Assembly: GCF_900100305.1 (NCBI RefSeq)
Contig: NZ_FNEY01000025.1
Span: forward strand, 18,546 to 82,545
Source of the DNA: Paracidovorax citrulli
Lineage (GTDB): Bacteria; Pseudomonadota; Gammaproteobacteria; Burkholderiales; Burkholderiaceae_C
Reading direction: 5' to 3'
DNA length: 64,000 nt
Shown: positions 47,232-58,074 of the stretch, piece after piece
How positions within the stretch are numbered: position 1 is the first letter of the stretch
Layout of the letters: the number at the start of each line of letters is the position of its first letter
Position numbers and translations under genes: made by a program
Notes under the pieces: generated by a model
Told to the model about the DNA's origin: nothing
Seen by the model: the letters and a program-made list of their open reading frames with translations, nothing else
Database searches by the model: none

Positions 47232-50200
47232 TCAGCTCGCGGATTCCGGCCCACCGTTGGCGGGCATGCCGCCCCGGCGGTGCGCCATGCTGTAGATCAG
47301 CGGGAGCACCAGCAGCGTCAGGATGGTGGACGACAGGATGCCGCCGATCACGACCGTCGCCAGCGGGCGCTGCACCTCCGACCCGGTCCCCGTGGCAACG
47401 GCCATGGGCATGAAGCCGAGCGATGCCACCATCGCCGTCATGAGCACCGGCCGCAGGCGCTGCACCGCGCCGGCACGTACCGCCTCGGGCAGCGGCATGC
47501 CTTCTTCGCGCAGCTGCCGAATGAACGACAGCATCACCAGGCCATTGAGCACCGCCACCCCGGACAGCGCGATGAACCCGATGCCCGCGGAGATGGACAA
47601 CGGGATGTCGCGCAGCCAGAGCGCGAGGACCCCGCCCGTCAGCGCGAACGGTATCCCCGTGAACACCAGCAGCCCGTCCCGCGCGTTGCCGAACATGGCG
47701 AACAACAGCACGAACACCAGGCCGAGCGATACCGGCACCACGATCTTCAGGCGGCTCGCCGCGGACTGCAGGTTCTCGAACTGGCCGCCCCATTCCACCC
47801 AGTAGCCGGAGGGCAGCGCGACCTGCCGGATCGCCGCCTGCGCCTCCGACACGAAGGAGCCGAGGTCCCGCGAGCGCACGTTGGCGCTGACGACGATCCG
47901 GCGCTTGCCGTTCTCGCGGCTCACCTGGTTGGGCCCCGGCGCGATGTCCAGGGAAGCCACCTCGCCCAGCGGGATGAAAGACGTCGCGGCACTGCTGGTC
48001 CTGGGCAGGGCGATGGGCAGCCGGCGGATCGCCTCCAGGTCGGTCCGGACATCCTCCGGCAGGCGCACCAGGATGTCGAAGCGACGGTCGCCTTCGAACA
48101 TCGTGCCAGCGCGCCGGCCGCCCACGGCCGTCGCCAGGGTGGACTGCACATCCGCGATGTTCAGGCCATAGCGCGCGGCCCTTGAGCGGTCGATGCCCAC
48201 GGTGAGGACAGGCAGGCCGGTGGTCTGCTCGACCTTGACTTCGGAGGCGCCGCCCAGCTTCTGCAACACGGCCGCCGCTTCCGTCGCTGCCTTGTTCAGC
48301 ACCTCCATGTCGTCGCCGAAAATCTTCACCGCGACGTCGCTGCGGATGCCGGAGATGAGCTCGTTGAAGCGCAGCTGGATGGGCTGCGAGAACTCGTAGC
48401 TGTTCCCGGCGATCTTCTCGACCTCCTTCTGGATGGCATCCCGCAGCTCCGCCGGGGTCTTGCGCGGCTCGGGCCAGTCGCTCACCGGGTTCAGCATGAT
48501 GTAGCCGTCGGAAATGTTCGGCGGCATCGGATCGGAGGCGATCTCCGCGGTGCCCGTCCGCGCGAAGACACGCCGGACCTCGGGGAATTTCGCCTTCACG
48601 GCGACCTCGATCTTCTGCTGCATCGCGACCGATTCGCTGAGGCTGGTTCCCGGGATGCGGATGGCCTGGATCGCGAGGTCTCCTTCGCTGAGGTTGGGGG
48701 CGAACTCGGTGCCCAGGCGGGTCGCCATGAGCCCGCACAGGACGATGGCCGCCATGGCCGCCATGGCCGCCGTGAGCACCACCAGCTTCGCGCCGAGCGC
48801 CCGCTCCAGCAGCGGTTCGTAGCGTCCGCGCAGCCAGGCCATCATCCGGTTTTCCTTTTCCGCGACATACCTGCCGATGAAAAGCGCGACCGCGGCCGGA
48901 ACGAAGGTCACCGACAGGATCATCGCGCCGAGCAGCGCCATCACGACGGTGAAGGCCATGGGATGGAACATCTTCCCTTCGACCCCCGTCAGCGCGAAGA
49001 TCGGCAGATACACCACCATGATGATGAGCTGGCCGAAGATCAGCGGGCGCCGGGCTTCCCGGGCGGCCTCGAACACTTCGGCGAACCGCTCCTTCAAGGA
49101 GAGCGCCCGCCCCGATGCCTGCTGCACATGGGCCAGTCGCCGAACGCAGTTCTCCACGATCACCACAGCGCCGTCCACGATGATCCCGAAGTCCAGTGCT
49201 CCGAGGCTCATGAGGTTGGCGCTGACCTTCTGCGAGACCATACCCGTGAAGGTGAAGAGCATTGCCAGTGGAATGACCATGGCGGTGATCAGCGCCGCGC
49301 GGATGTTTCCGAGGAATGCGAAGAGCACGGCGATCACCAGGATCGCGCCCTCCAGGAGGTTCTTTTTCACCGTGGCGATCGCCTTGTCCACGAGCACCGT
49401 GCGGTCATAGACCGTCACGGCCTTCACGCCCGCGGGCAGGGTCCGGTTGATTTCCTCCATCTTCCGGTCCACGGCCTGCGACACCGTGCGGCTGTTCTCT
49501 CCGATGAGCATGAACACCGTGCCGAGAACCACTTCCTTGCCATTGTCCGTGGCCGCTCCGGTGCGCAGCTCCCTGCCGACGATCACCTCGCCCACGTCGC
49601 CGATGCGGATGGGAACGCCCGCCACGTTGCTGACGACGATGTTTCCGACATCCTCGATGGTCCGCACCTGGCCGGGCGCCCGGATCAGGTACTGCTCGCC
49701 GCGGCGCTCGATGTAGCCGGCCCCCACGTTCTCGTTGTTGCGCTCCAGTGCCGTGACGACATCGGCGAGCGTCAGGCCATGGGCATGGAGTTTTTCAGGG
49801 CTCGGCGCCACCTGGTACTCCTTGGCGAATCCGCCGATGCTGTTGATCTCGGTCACGCCTTTCACATTGCGCAGTTGCGGCTTGATGATCCAGTCCTGGA
49901 CCTCGCGCAGGTCGGTGGGCGTGTACGCCTTGCCGTCCGGGCGCCGCGCACCCTCCTCCGCCTCCACGGTCCACAGGTAGATCTCGCCCAGGCCCGTCGA
50001 AATCGGTCCGATCACGGGCCCCACGCCTTCGGGCATCTGCTCGCGCACGGCCTGGATGCGTTCGTTGACCAGCTGGCGGGCGAAATAGATGTCCGTGCCG
50101 TCCTCGAAGATCACCGTGACTTGCGACAGCCCGTAGCGCGACAGGGAACGGGTCTGCTTCAGTCCCGGGAGCCCCGCCATCACCGTTTCGATCGGATAGG

Positions 50201-50396
50201 TGATCCGCTGCTCCGTCTCCAGCGGGGAGTAGCCGGGTGCCGCCGTGTTGATCTGCACCTGGACATTGGTGATGTCCGGCACCGCATCGATGGGCAGGCG
50301 CTGGTAGTTGTAGATGCCCAGTGCGGCCATGCCCGCGACGGCGAGCATCACGAGCCAGCGATGGGCAATGGAGAAATGGATGATTCGCTCGAACAT
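47232..50396 (-). CDS. czcA: Heavy-metal RND efflux pump (CzcA family, HME1-type)
   Basis: 1054 residues, normal HME length. DFGIIVDGAVVIVEN supplies D402, D408 and E415, the same positions as the proton-relay residues of CzcA from Cupriavidus. This version of the motif marks Co/Zn/Cd pumps, not the Cu/Ag HME4 class. The start at 50396 gives MFERIIHFSIAHRWLV, the usual beginning. The pump exports divalent metal from the periplasm or membrane with proton import. It is last of the operon and convergent with the GGDEF gene. Confidence 0.94.
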   Translation of the reverse strand: MFERIIHFSIAHRWLVMLAVAGMAALGIYNYQRLPIDAVPDITNVQVQINTAAPGYSPLETEQRITYPIETVMAGLPGLKQTRSLSRYGLSQVTVIFEDGTDIYFARQLVNERIQAVREQMPEGVGPVIGPISTGLGEIYLWTVEAEEGARRPDGKAYTPTDLREVQDWIIKPQLRNVKGVTEINSIGGFAKEYQVAPSPEKLHAHGLTLADVVTALERNNENVGAGYIERRGEQYLIRAPGQVRTIEDVGNIVVSNVAGVPIRIGDVGEVIVGRELRTGAATDNGKEVVLGTVFMLIGENSRTVSQAVDRKMEEINRTLPAGVKAVTVYDRTVLVDKAIATVKKNLLEGAILVIAVLFAFLGNIRAALITAMVIPLAMLFTFTGMVSQKVSANLMSLGALDFGIIVDGAVVIVENCVRRLAHVQQASGRALSLKERFAEVFEAAREARRPLIFGQLIIMVVYLPIFALTGVEGKMFHPMAFTVVMALLGAMILSVTFVPAAVALFIGRYVAEKENRMMAWLRGRYEPLLERALGAKLVVLTAAMAAMAAIVLCGLMATRLGTEFAPNLSEGDLAIQAIRIPGTSLSESVAMQQKIEVAVKAKFPEVRRVFARTGTAEIASDPMPPNISDGYIMLNPVSDWPEPRKTPAELRDAIQKEVEKIAGNSYEFSQPIQLRFNELISGIRSDVAVKIFGDDMEVLNKAATEAAAVLQKLGGASEVKVEQTTGLPVLTVGIDRSRAARYGLNIADVQSTLATAVGGRRAGTMFEGDRRFDILVRLPEDVRTDLEAIRRLPIALPRTSSAATSFIPLGEVASLDIAPGPNQVSRENGKRRIVVSANVRSRDLGSFVSEAQAAIRQVALPSGYWVEWGGQFENLQSAASRLKIVVPVSLGLVFVLLFAMFGNARDGLLVFTGIPFALTGGVLALWLRDIPLSISAGIGFIALSGVAVLNGLVMLSFIRQLREEGMPLPEAVRAGAVQRLRPVLMTAMVASLGFMPMAVATGTGSEVQRPLATVVIGGILSSTILTLLVLPLIYSMAHRRGGMPANGGPESAS

Positions 50397-50404
50397 GGTG
50401 CTTC

Positions 50405-51655
50405 TCAGTGTTCGTGGCCCGAGGAGCCCTTGCCCTGCTGTGCCTTGACGACGAAGCTGCCCCTGCCGGCATAGGCAGTGCCGGCGGCCAGTCCGTCGAG
50501 GATCTCGATGCTCCGGCCATCCGAGCGGCCGGTCTTGACGGGTCTCGGCTCGAATCCGCCGTCCACCTTCGCATACACGGTCGGGCGGCCCTCCACCATC
50601 TGGATGGCGTCCGCGGCCACGGTGACAGGCGCCTCGGCCTTGCCGGTGACCAGTTCCACCGTGACGAACAATCCGGGACGCCACGCCATCTCGGGATTCG
50701 GCAGCGTCGCGCGTGCCGTGGCGGTGCGCGTCTGCTCCCCGATGAGCGCGCCGACATACGACACCTTGCCGGTCGCCTCATGCTGGAAGCCTGTTGCCTG
50801 GATGGCCACGGGCTCCCCGACCTTCACCAGCGGCAGGTTGGCCGCCGTCACATTGATCTGGGCCCACACCGTGGAGAGGTCGGAGATGGTGAACACATTC
50901 GCGTCTTCCTTCACCGACTCGCCCAGCGCAATGTGCTTTTCGACCACCATGCCATCGAAGGGCGCCCGCAGCTCGAACCGCGCAAGATCGCCGGAGCTGG
51001 CGGCCGCTCCCAGTGCCCGCAGCTTCCGGCTGGCGTTCGCGACGGCGATCTCCGCCTCGTGCAGAACCTGCTCTGCCTGCAGGACGTCCTGCTGGGCCGA
51101 GATCTTGTCCTGGAACAGCCTGCGCTCGCGGTCCGCGGTGGTACGGGCCAGGGCCAGGCGCTTCTGTGCGGCCAGCAGTTCGCTGCGCTGCTCGGACAGC
51201 GCCACGCTGGAGATGACGGCCAGAACCTGGCCCTTGCGTACGTGCTGCCCCAGATCGGCGCCGACGCTTTCGACGACACCGGCGACGCGGGGGACCACGT
51301 GCGCCGTGCGGTCCTCGTTGAACCGGATTTCACCGGGCAGCCGGGTGCGGGTCTCGATCACTCCGGGCCCGCTCGTTTCGACGGCCACGCCGGAGGACTT
51401 GAACTGCTCGTCCGAGAAGGCGATTCGGCCCTTTTCATGGCCCTCCTCGCGGCCATGTTCCTCAGGTTCCCCGGCATGGCCCTCGCCATGCGCGTCCGCC
51501 GGCCGCGCGTCGGCCGCGTACCCATCGGCGCCACCGGGTTTCGCGGGGCGGAGGATGAAGAACCCGGCGACGGCGGTCAGGACGACCAGGACGATGACGA
51601 GAACCACATGGCTGGCCTGGACCTTGCCCGTGGAAGTATCGGTATTTTTTTGCAT
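50405..51655 (-). CDS. czcB: Heavy-metal RND adaptor protein (CzcB family)
   Basis: 416 residues. One N-terminal membrane anchor (about 15-37) is followed by a His/Glu-rich periplasmic stretch, ADAHGEGHAGEPEEHGREEG, typical of CzcB and probably metal-binding. The barrel-sandwich and hairpin domains follow with VGADLGQHVRKGQVLAVISS and RAPFDGMVVEKHIALGESV. It bridges pump and outer-membrane channel. Spacing to czcA is 8 bases and to czcC 5 bases. Confidence 0.93.
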   Translation of the reverse strand: MQKNTDTSTGKVQASHVVLVIVLVVLTAVAGFFILRPAKPGGADGYAADARPADAHGEGHAGEPEEHGREEGHEKGRIAFSDEQFKSSGVAVETSGPGVIETRTRLPGEIRFNEDRTAHVVPRVAGVVESVGADLGQHVRKGQVLAVISSVALSEQRSELLAAQKRLALARTTADRERRLFQDKISAQQDVLQAEQVLHEAEIAVANASRKLRALGAAASSGDLARFELRAPFDGMVVEKHIALGESVKEDANVFTISDLSTVWAQINVTAANLPLVKVGEPVAIQATGFQHEATGKVSYVGALIGEQTRTATARATLPNPEMAWRPGLFVTVELVTGKAEAPVTVAADAIQMVEGRPTVYAKVDGGFEPRPVKTGRSDGRSIEILDGLAAGTAYAGRGSFVVKAQQGKGSSGHEH

Positions 51656-51660
51656 GGCGT

Positions 51661-52971
51661 TCAGGGCCTGGAAGGATTCAGGAGGGTGGAAGACGCGTCC
51701 GTGACGTGGAGCAGGCGCTCCAGTTCGGCTGCGGCGCGGTAGGTATCGAGCAGCGCGCGAAGGAACTGGGACTGGGCGCCGACCAGGGTGCGCTGGGCAT
51801 CCAGCGTTTCCAGGTAGCTGAACTTGCCCAGCTGGAATCCCCGCGATGCGGCCTCGTAGGCTTCGCGCGCACCGGGAATCGCGTCCTGCTGCAATGTCTG
51901 CGCCTCGGCACGGGCAGACCGCAACTGCTCCCGGGCCTGGGCGATATCGGACGCGAGCTTCAGCTCGACCGCATTCAGCTCTTCGCGGGCCTTTTCCTCG
52001 CGTGCCAGCGCTTCGGCGAGGTTGCCCTGGTTCCGGTCGAACACCGGCAGGGGCACGGTCAGGCCCACGACGGCAGCCGTCACCCCGTTCTCCTGGCTGC
52101 GCTTGACACCGACGGACACCGCGACATCCACGACCTGGCGCGAGCGTTCGAGCGCCACGGCGGCCTGCGCCCGCTCCAGCTCGAGCCGGGCGCGCTGCAG
52201 TGCGGGCGATGCGGCCATCCGCGCGAACACCGCCTCGTCGGCCAGGCCTTCGGCCGGCAGGTCCAGGTGGCCGATCAACGCCGTCCCGCTGCGGCCCATG
52301 TCGCCCCATAAGGAGAACAGTCTCTGGCGGCTGGCCCGCAGGGCGCCTTCCGCCTGCGCCAATTCTGCGGCCGCCGCGGCACGCGCTACCTTGGCCCGCG
52401 TCTCCTCCAGCGGGGCGATCTTGCCCGCCTGCACCCGTTTGCCGGTCGCTTCCGCATCGCCGCTGGCCAGTTGCAGCGAGGATTGGGCCAGCCGCAGGCG
52501 TTCCTGGCCGACCAGCACTTCATGAAAGGCGACGACGGCCTGGGAACGCACGTCCGCACGGGCCTGCTCGATGTCGGCAGCCGCTTGCGCGCTGATCCGC
52601 TCGGCGACAGCTGTCCGGCTGGCCCGCTTGCCGCCGAGCTCCAGCGATTGCGTGATCTGGACGGTGGACGTTCGTCGCCCCTGCTTGAAATCCTCCTGCT
52701 GCACGGACAGCTCGGGGTTCGGGCGCGGGCCGGCCTGCAGGACGGCGCCGCGCGTCGCGTCGAACTCCCGCTGCGCCACGGCGACGGCGGGGTGCCTGGC
52801 GAGCGCCAGCGCAATGGCTTCCGCCAAAGTCAGGGTCGCGGCCGTCGGCTCATGGAACGCGGCCCCGGAAGGGGCGCTCAGGGATTGCGCATGGACAAGC
52901 GCAGGGACAACGGGCACGCCGGCCAACAGGACAGCGCAGGCCGTTGCGATGAATGGTCTGGTATGGGACAC
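51661..52971 (-). CDS. czcC: Heavy-metal RND outer-membrane factor (CzcC family)
   Basis: 436 residues from a GTG at 52971, chosen because GGAG lies 6 bases before it and a signal peptide (core ATACAVLLAG, cleavage after HAQS) follows directly; a TTG at 53022 is the alternative. Two TolC-type repeats are present, with LTLAEAIALALARHPAVAVA and GPRPNPELSVQQEDF, typical of CzcC. It forms the outer-membrane channel of the metal pump. Confidence 0.92.
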   Translation of the reverse strand: MSHTRPFIATACAVLLAGVPVVPALVHAQSLSAPSGAAFHEPTAATLTLAEAIALALARHPAVAVAQREFDATRGAVLQAGPRPNPELSVQQEDFKQGRRTSTVQITQSLELGGKRASRTAVAERISAQAAADIEQARADVRSQAVVAFHEVLVGQERLRLAQSSLQLASGDAEATGKRVQAGKIAPLEETRAKVARAAAAAELAQAEGALRASRQRLFSLWGDMGRSGTALIGHLDLPAEGLADEAVFARMAASPALQRARLELERAQAAVALERSRQVVDVAVSVGVKRSQENGVTAAVVGLTVPLPVFDRNQGNLAEALAREEKAREELNAVELKLASDIAQAREQLRSARAEAQTLQQDAIPGAREAYEAASRGFQLGKFSYLETLDAQRTLVGAQSQFLRALLDTYRAAAELERLLHVTDASSTLLNPSRP

Positions 52972-53022
52972 CTGGGTCTCCGAAGTGAACAAAACTTCGG
53001 TGGACCGCAGGGTCGCAGTCAA

Positions 53023-53403
53023 TCAGGCGATCGTTCTCCCGCCGTCCACCGTCGATGGAGCGAGGAAAGGCCATTTGGGGCGCTCGATATCGTTGGCAGC
53101 ACCCTTGCCCTGGTGCCGGAGATGCCTGGGAACGACCCACGCATTCGAGGCCTGCTGCGTGGGGCACCACGGGTTCGGCAGGTCACCGACCGCCGAGGGT
53201 TGGGCGACGTTGTGGAATGGACAGGGAATGCCGCGGTCTTCGGAGAAATGAAAGCTGCCCGCCTCGTCGGCGGTCTTGTTCTGGACAAAGGCAGACCCCT
53301 TCGCGACCGACGCGGCAGGCGAAGACGACTCATGGAACTGCGCTGCCGTCCATTGGAGCGGCAGCAGCAAGAGCATGAAGACGATGACGATCCGGCGAAC
53401 CAT
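53023..53403 (-). CDS. CzcI-like small periplasmic protein at the head of the czc operon
   Basis: 126 residues. MVRRIVIVFMLLLLPLQWTAA is a signal peptide closely resembling CzcI of Cupriavidus. The mature part has the few Cys and His residues CPFHN and WCPTQQ, which may bind metal, and is probably disordered. CzcI proteins lie upstream of czcCBA and modulate induction. Its stop lies 51 bases before the czcC start. The mature region is weakly conserved, so the name rests on signal peptide and position. Confidence 0.65.
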   Translation of the reverse strand: MVRRIVIVFMLLLLPLQWTAAQFHESSSPAASVAKGSAFVQNKTADEAGSFHFSEDRGIPCPFHNVAQPSAVGDLPNPWCPTQQASNAWVVPRHLRHQGKGAANDIERPKWPFLAPSTVDGGRTIA

Positions 53404-53456
53404 TGTCAGGAGGGCGCCCTTGAACAGGCGATTTTCGGGAGCGGATTCTAGAGCGT

Positions 53457-53732
53457 TTAGCCGGGACTCGTGCGCGTCGCCCCTTTGCGGCACAGGCCAA
53501 TGTTCGTCCGGGCCGCACGCACGATCTCCAGGTAGCGCTCCGCAAGGGCAGGCGCCCAGCCATCCACCGCCGCATCATCGTGCTTTGCCGCATCCTCTGC
53601 ATATCTGGCGAGTGTCGCCAGGCATTGCGCATGAAGCCCGTTGCGGTATTGCGTGATGGCCAGGTCGTTCCGAATGGCCCCCTCGTCTTCCCAGTCCAGG
53701 GTCACCGAACAGTTCTCCAGCACAGCAACCAT
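53457..53732 (-). pseudogene. 3' fragment of an LprI-like gene cut by the IS110 element
   Basis: The frame VLENCSVTLDWEDEGAIRND followed by TQYRNGLHAQCLATLARY matches the C-terminal half of small secreted proteins in which a Cys precedes an IRNDLA segment. The matching 5' half, ending FKAALATLSPYMSQ, lies on the far side of the IS110 element at 54916. The two join naturally into one protein. On its own this fragment has an ATG at 53732 but no ribosome binding site or signal peptide. Confidence 0.7.
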
Positions 53733-53746
53733 CTTGAATGACTAGC

Positions 53747-54905
<1,159 letters not shown>

Positions 54906-54915
54906 GAGACATATA

Positions 54916-55470
54916 AGGAGACAGGGTGGCGAGGGCCGCCTTGAAGTTTCTCTGGTCGTAAAGACGCTGGAACGCAGCACGCGTGCGATCGACTTCGTCC
55001 CTGCCGCAGCCTTGCTTCACCCGCAAATACCGTCCCGCGAAACTCCCGTTGTAGCCGCAGAAATCCCTGCACTCGGCCGGAGTGGCGGCCTTGACATCGA
55101 CCCCCTGTGCGTTGACGCCAAAGCCCACCATGCAGGAAGAGCGCCCACCGTCCTGCCTGGCGATGCCCTGCCCCCGGTCGATGGTTCCATCGAGCGTGCA
55201 CAGGTTGTCACCCGTCACCGTTTCGAGCGAAAAAGCCATCACCCCTCCCTCGCTCTTGAGCACAAGGCGCCCCCAGCCTCGCTCCGTCAGGTATTCACCC
55301 GGCTGCAAAGCACCGCTTCCGGATGGCGCCGGCCGCCCGGGAGGTGGCAGAGCACCCGCCGGCTGCCCGGTGGCATCCCCCGCGCAGGCCGACCAGGACA
55401 TGGCGAACAGCACAGTGATCGTTGCAAGCAGCCGCGATGCCGCCGGCTTGGGAAAGTGATGGGGTGGCAT
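54916..55470 (-). pseudogene. 5' fragment of an LprI-like secreted-protein gene cut by IS110
   Basis: Starts with a signal peptide (MPPHHFPKPAASRLLATITV, then a core ending SWSAC-AGD, a lipobox-like site). The mature part has CRDFCGYNGSFAGRYLR and CGRDEVDRTRAAFQRLYDQR, patterns seen in LprI-like lysozyme-inhibitor relatives. The reading frame enters the IS110 element after SPYMSQ and runs on for about 70 foreign codons. The rest of the gene is at 53457-53732. Intact, it would be about 275-280 residues, lipid-anchored or periplasmic. Confidence 0.7.
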
Positions 55471-55755
55471 GGTGGGCGCGGTCTTCGCGGAAAAATTCCC
55501 TGTTGCAGCTTGGAACCCTGGAAACCGGGCCGGCAGATCCTGCCATGATAGGGCCGTGCTGCATGCCCTCGGGCTGGCGGCAGGCTGCCCCGGTGCGCCC
55601 GGTCATTGAGGCATCTCTGTTGAATCTGGTTGCATCCATATTCCGCGGCCGGGTTCTAATGCCCACCTTCCACCGGCGCGCGCCGCGCAGCGCCGGCCCC
55701 CGGGGGCTGGCTTCCAATTCAGCCCCATCGCAAACTGTTCAACATGGAGTCTGAG

Positions 55756-56097
55756 ATGTCCCGCCTCTCCCCCATCCTGGCTGCCTTGCTCACGATCGCA
55801 TGCCTACCGCTGGCGCAAGCGCAGGGCGCCAGCGAATTCAACAAGGAAGCGATCAGGTCCACCGGCGAAGCGGCAGCGATGGCCTTCGTGTGCGGCAAGC
55901 TCAACCAGGCCCAGGTCGATGCACACAAGGAAAAGACGCGCCGGCTCTACCTGGCAGACGGCGTCTCCCAGGCGACCTTCGATACCCTCTACGCCGAGGG
56001 TTTCAAGGACGTGCAGGCCAAGGCCAAAGCCAACCATGTGCAGGCAGGCAGCCCCCAGTGCCAGCTTCCCGTACCCGGCGCAGGCAAGCCGGACTGA
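55756..56097 (+). CDS. Small secreted protein of unknown function
   Basis: 113 residues from ATG 55756, preceded by GGAG at the correct distance; the ATG at 55744 has none. The signal peptide ends LAQAQ-GASEF. The mature part of about 88 residues is helical with two Cys (FVCGKL and SPQCQLP) that may pair. I recognise no family. It is followed 11 bases later by the DUF4189-like gene and is probably co-transcribed with it. Confidence 0.75.
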   Translation: MSRLSPILAALLTIACLPLAQAQGASEFNKEAIRSTGEAAAMAFVCGKLNQAQVDAHKEKTRRLYLADGVSQATFDTLYAEGFKDVQAKAKANHVQAGSPQCQLPVPGAGKPD

Positions 56098-56108
56098 GAC
56101 AGGAAAGC

Positions 56109-56605
56109 ATGCACATGAAGTTCCATACGACCTGCCCCCTGCTTCTCACGGTATTCATCGCGGTCTCGAGCCTGCATGCCCAGACCGCATGCCCCTCCGG
56201 CGTGGCCGCCGGAAGCGCGCGCTGCGGTCCGGGCGGCGACAGCGGAGACAGTGCGCCTCCGCGGCCGACAGGCCATTGGGTGAAAACCTGGGGAGCCCTC
56301 GTGAGTTCCAACCAGGCAGGTGGAGCGTGGTCCTCCAAAGGCAAGGACTCGGAAGCAGACGCGCGCCAGGATGCCCTGACAAGATGCCAGGCCCAGGGCG
56401 CACCCGACTGCAAGGTGGACGCGACGTTCTTCAACCAGTGCATTGCCGTCTCCGGCTCCAGTGCGCAGCGGGGTGTTTTCACGAACACGGGAAAGAACAA
56501 GGAGGTTGCCGGCTCACGGCCCTCAAGGACTGCCAGGACAGCGGCAGAGCGAACTGCGCAGTCGTGTTCAGCGAGTGCACGGATCCCTATTTCGTGCGGT
56601 ACTAG
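56109..56605 (+). pseudogene. DUF4189-like secreted protein gene with a frameshift
   Basis: Start at ATG 56109 after AGGA. A signal peptide (core LLLTVFIAVSSLHAQ) is followed by WGALVSSNQAGGAWSSKGKD and ALTRCQAQGAPDCKVDATFF, the repeated Trp/Cys pattern of DUF4189 proteins. Around 56500-56520 the frame is lost; the alternative frame continues with ALKDCQDSGRANCAVVFSEC and stops at 56605 after DPYFVRY, a normal family ending. One base deleted (or two inserted) near GGTTGCCGGCTCACG accounts for it. Confidence 0.7.
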
Positions 56606-56634
56606 CCCTTCAGCCCCGGTAAAGAGGAAATGCG

Positions 56635-57106
56635 ATGAATATGCAACTCACCCCCCCCATCCACTGCAAAATCTGCCAAACCGGCTCTTGCTGCACTTTT
56701 CATAGCATGGACCGCAGCGATATCCGGATGTTCAACCCTTGCCCCGGAGCGGGAGGCCGCAGAGAACCTCATGGGGAAGAACATTGCGGAAGCCTACAAG
56801 GTGTTCGGCAACCCCTGGCTTGTGGGTACCGAAACCAAGGTCGATCCCAGCAGCAAGTTCTACGGCCATAAATTCTATTTCTTCGAAAAACGCAGGGGAG
56901 CCTACGATCAGCAAAAGCTGGTGGGCTCGTCCGTGGATACTTCACAAGGGCGCCCGGTATATGTGGAGCAATACCGGACCGAGCGTGTTCAGCCGGCATG
57001 CCAGATCGGATTCTGGGCCGACAAGAACACCAACATCATCGACTACTACCAAGTCAAGGGAGATTGTGGCTGGGGAGGATTGGGGCTCGGGCAAACCTTC
57101 CGGTAA
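56635..57106 (+). CDS. Predicted lipoprotein whose frame is split by a C8 tract
   Basis: ATG 56635 has a GAGGA ribosome binding site but with the C8 tract at 56651-56658 its frame is nonsense and ends at 56871. If the tract had 7 (or 10) C, the same ATG would encode a signal peptide with lipobox AAISGC followed by STLAPEREAAENLMGKNIAEA and the long open frame to 57106, ending CGWGGLGLGQTFR. As written, only the internal ATG 56771 (111 residues, no signal) reads that frame. The intact protein would have about 155 residues. Family unknown; related small lipoproteins with aromatic C-terminal domains exist. Confidence 0.6.
56651..56658 (+). repeat. C8 homopolymer inside the lipoprotein signal-peptide codons
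   Basis: Eight C after CTCA. A length of 7 or 10 restores the lipoprotein frame; 8 does not. This is where slipped-strand mispairing, or a homopolymer miscall, would switch the gene. Confidence 0.8.
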
Positions 57107-57174
57107 ATCACGGCAGACCCGGCCTGCCCCCCGGACACCTCACCCGCCGCGCACTTTCCGCCACCCCGCGCGGT

Positions 57175-57864
57175 TCAGGCGCCATCGATGCGAACACCGC
57201 GCAACTTGGCGATGAGTTCCACACGGTTGCGGGCCTCGAGCTTCTGCAGGATCGCCGTGAGATGTTCCTTCACGGTGTGCTCCGAGAGGTGAAGCGAGGA
57301 AGCAATCGGCTTGTTCGGCAGACCGTCCAGGACCAGCGCGAGGATTTCACCCTGCCGTGGCGTCAGGCCGATGTCGGCAGGCGCCAGGCGGATCTCGCGA
57401 GGCGCCATGCACCCGGCCGAAGATCGGGAGGGCAATACTGTCGCATTCGCATCGAACCAGACCTGGCCACGAAGCACCGATGTCACGGCCGCATGGTAGG
57501 TCTCGGGGGGATCGCCCTTGTGCACGAACCCATGGGCACCGCTGGCGCGGGCCTTCAACGCAATCGCCGGATGCGGGTCGGCGCTCGTCACCAGCACACG
57601 GGTCCCCGGAGACATCGCCACGAGGCTGGCGATGAACGAGGTCGAGGCGCCCTCGGCGAGCCAGAAATCCACGAGAGCCAGCATGGGGGGGCCGTGCGCG
57701 GCAACGATGCGCAACGCGCTGGTGGCGTCGAAGGCATGGCGTGTCTCGGCGACAGCGGCGTGCAGGCCCAGAAAATCGGCCATGCCCTGTGCGACGAGTG
57801 GATGGTCATCGACGACCAGCGCATAGCAGGCCGGATGGAGGCGCGAAAAAGGAGACAGAGACAT
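57175..57864 (-). CDS. NarL/FixJ-type (LuxR HTH) response regulator
   Basis: 229 residues from ATG 57864. The receiver has D19/D20 in VVDDHP, phospho-acceptor D66 in ALVDFWLAEG and the conserved Lys in FVHKGDPPE. The LuxR HTH near the C-terminus reads LTPRQGEILALVLDGLPNKP then LHLSEHTVKEHLTAIL. The region between 57865 and 58074 has no gene. No histidine kinase adjoins it, so it is an orphan regulator here; target genes are unknown. Confidence 0.92.
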   Translation of the reverse strand: MSLSPFSRLHPACYALVVDDHPLVAQGMADFLGLHAAVAETRHAFDATSALRIVAAHGPPMLALVDFWLAEGASTSFIASLVAMSPGTRVLVTSADPHPAIALKARASGAHGFVHKGDPPETYHAAVTSVLRGQVWFDANATVLPSRSSAGCMAPREIRLAPADIGLTPRQGEILALVLDGLPNKPIASSLHLSEHTVKEHLTAILQKLEARNRVELIAKLRGVRIDGA

Positions 57865-58074
57865 TGAGACGATTCGCCAGTGCAGCCGAATCGACAAAAT
57901 GCAATGCGACAGTTGGGCAGAGCGTAACCGCCCGCCACTTGATTTCCGATGAAAAACCCTTTCCGGCGCCACGGATGCAACACAGGTGACTGGCAAGTCC
58001 CCATCTCGTGGGATATGAGGAGGAGCAAGTGGATCAGCCCGAAGCGTGTCCACCCCGGTGCCGGACGGGACGTG

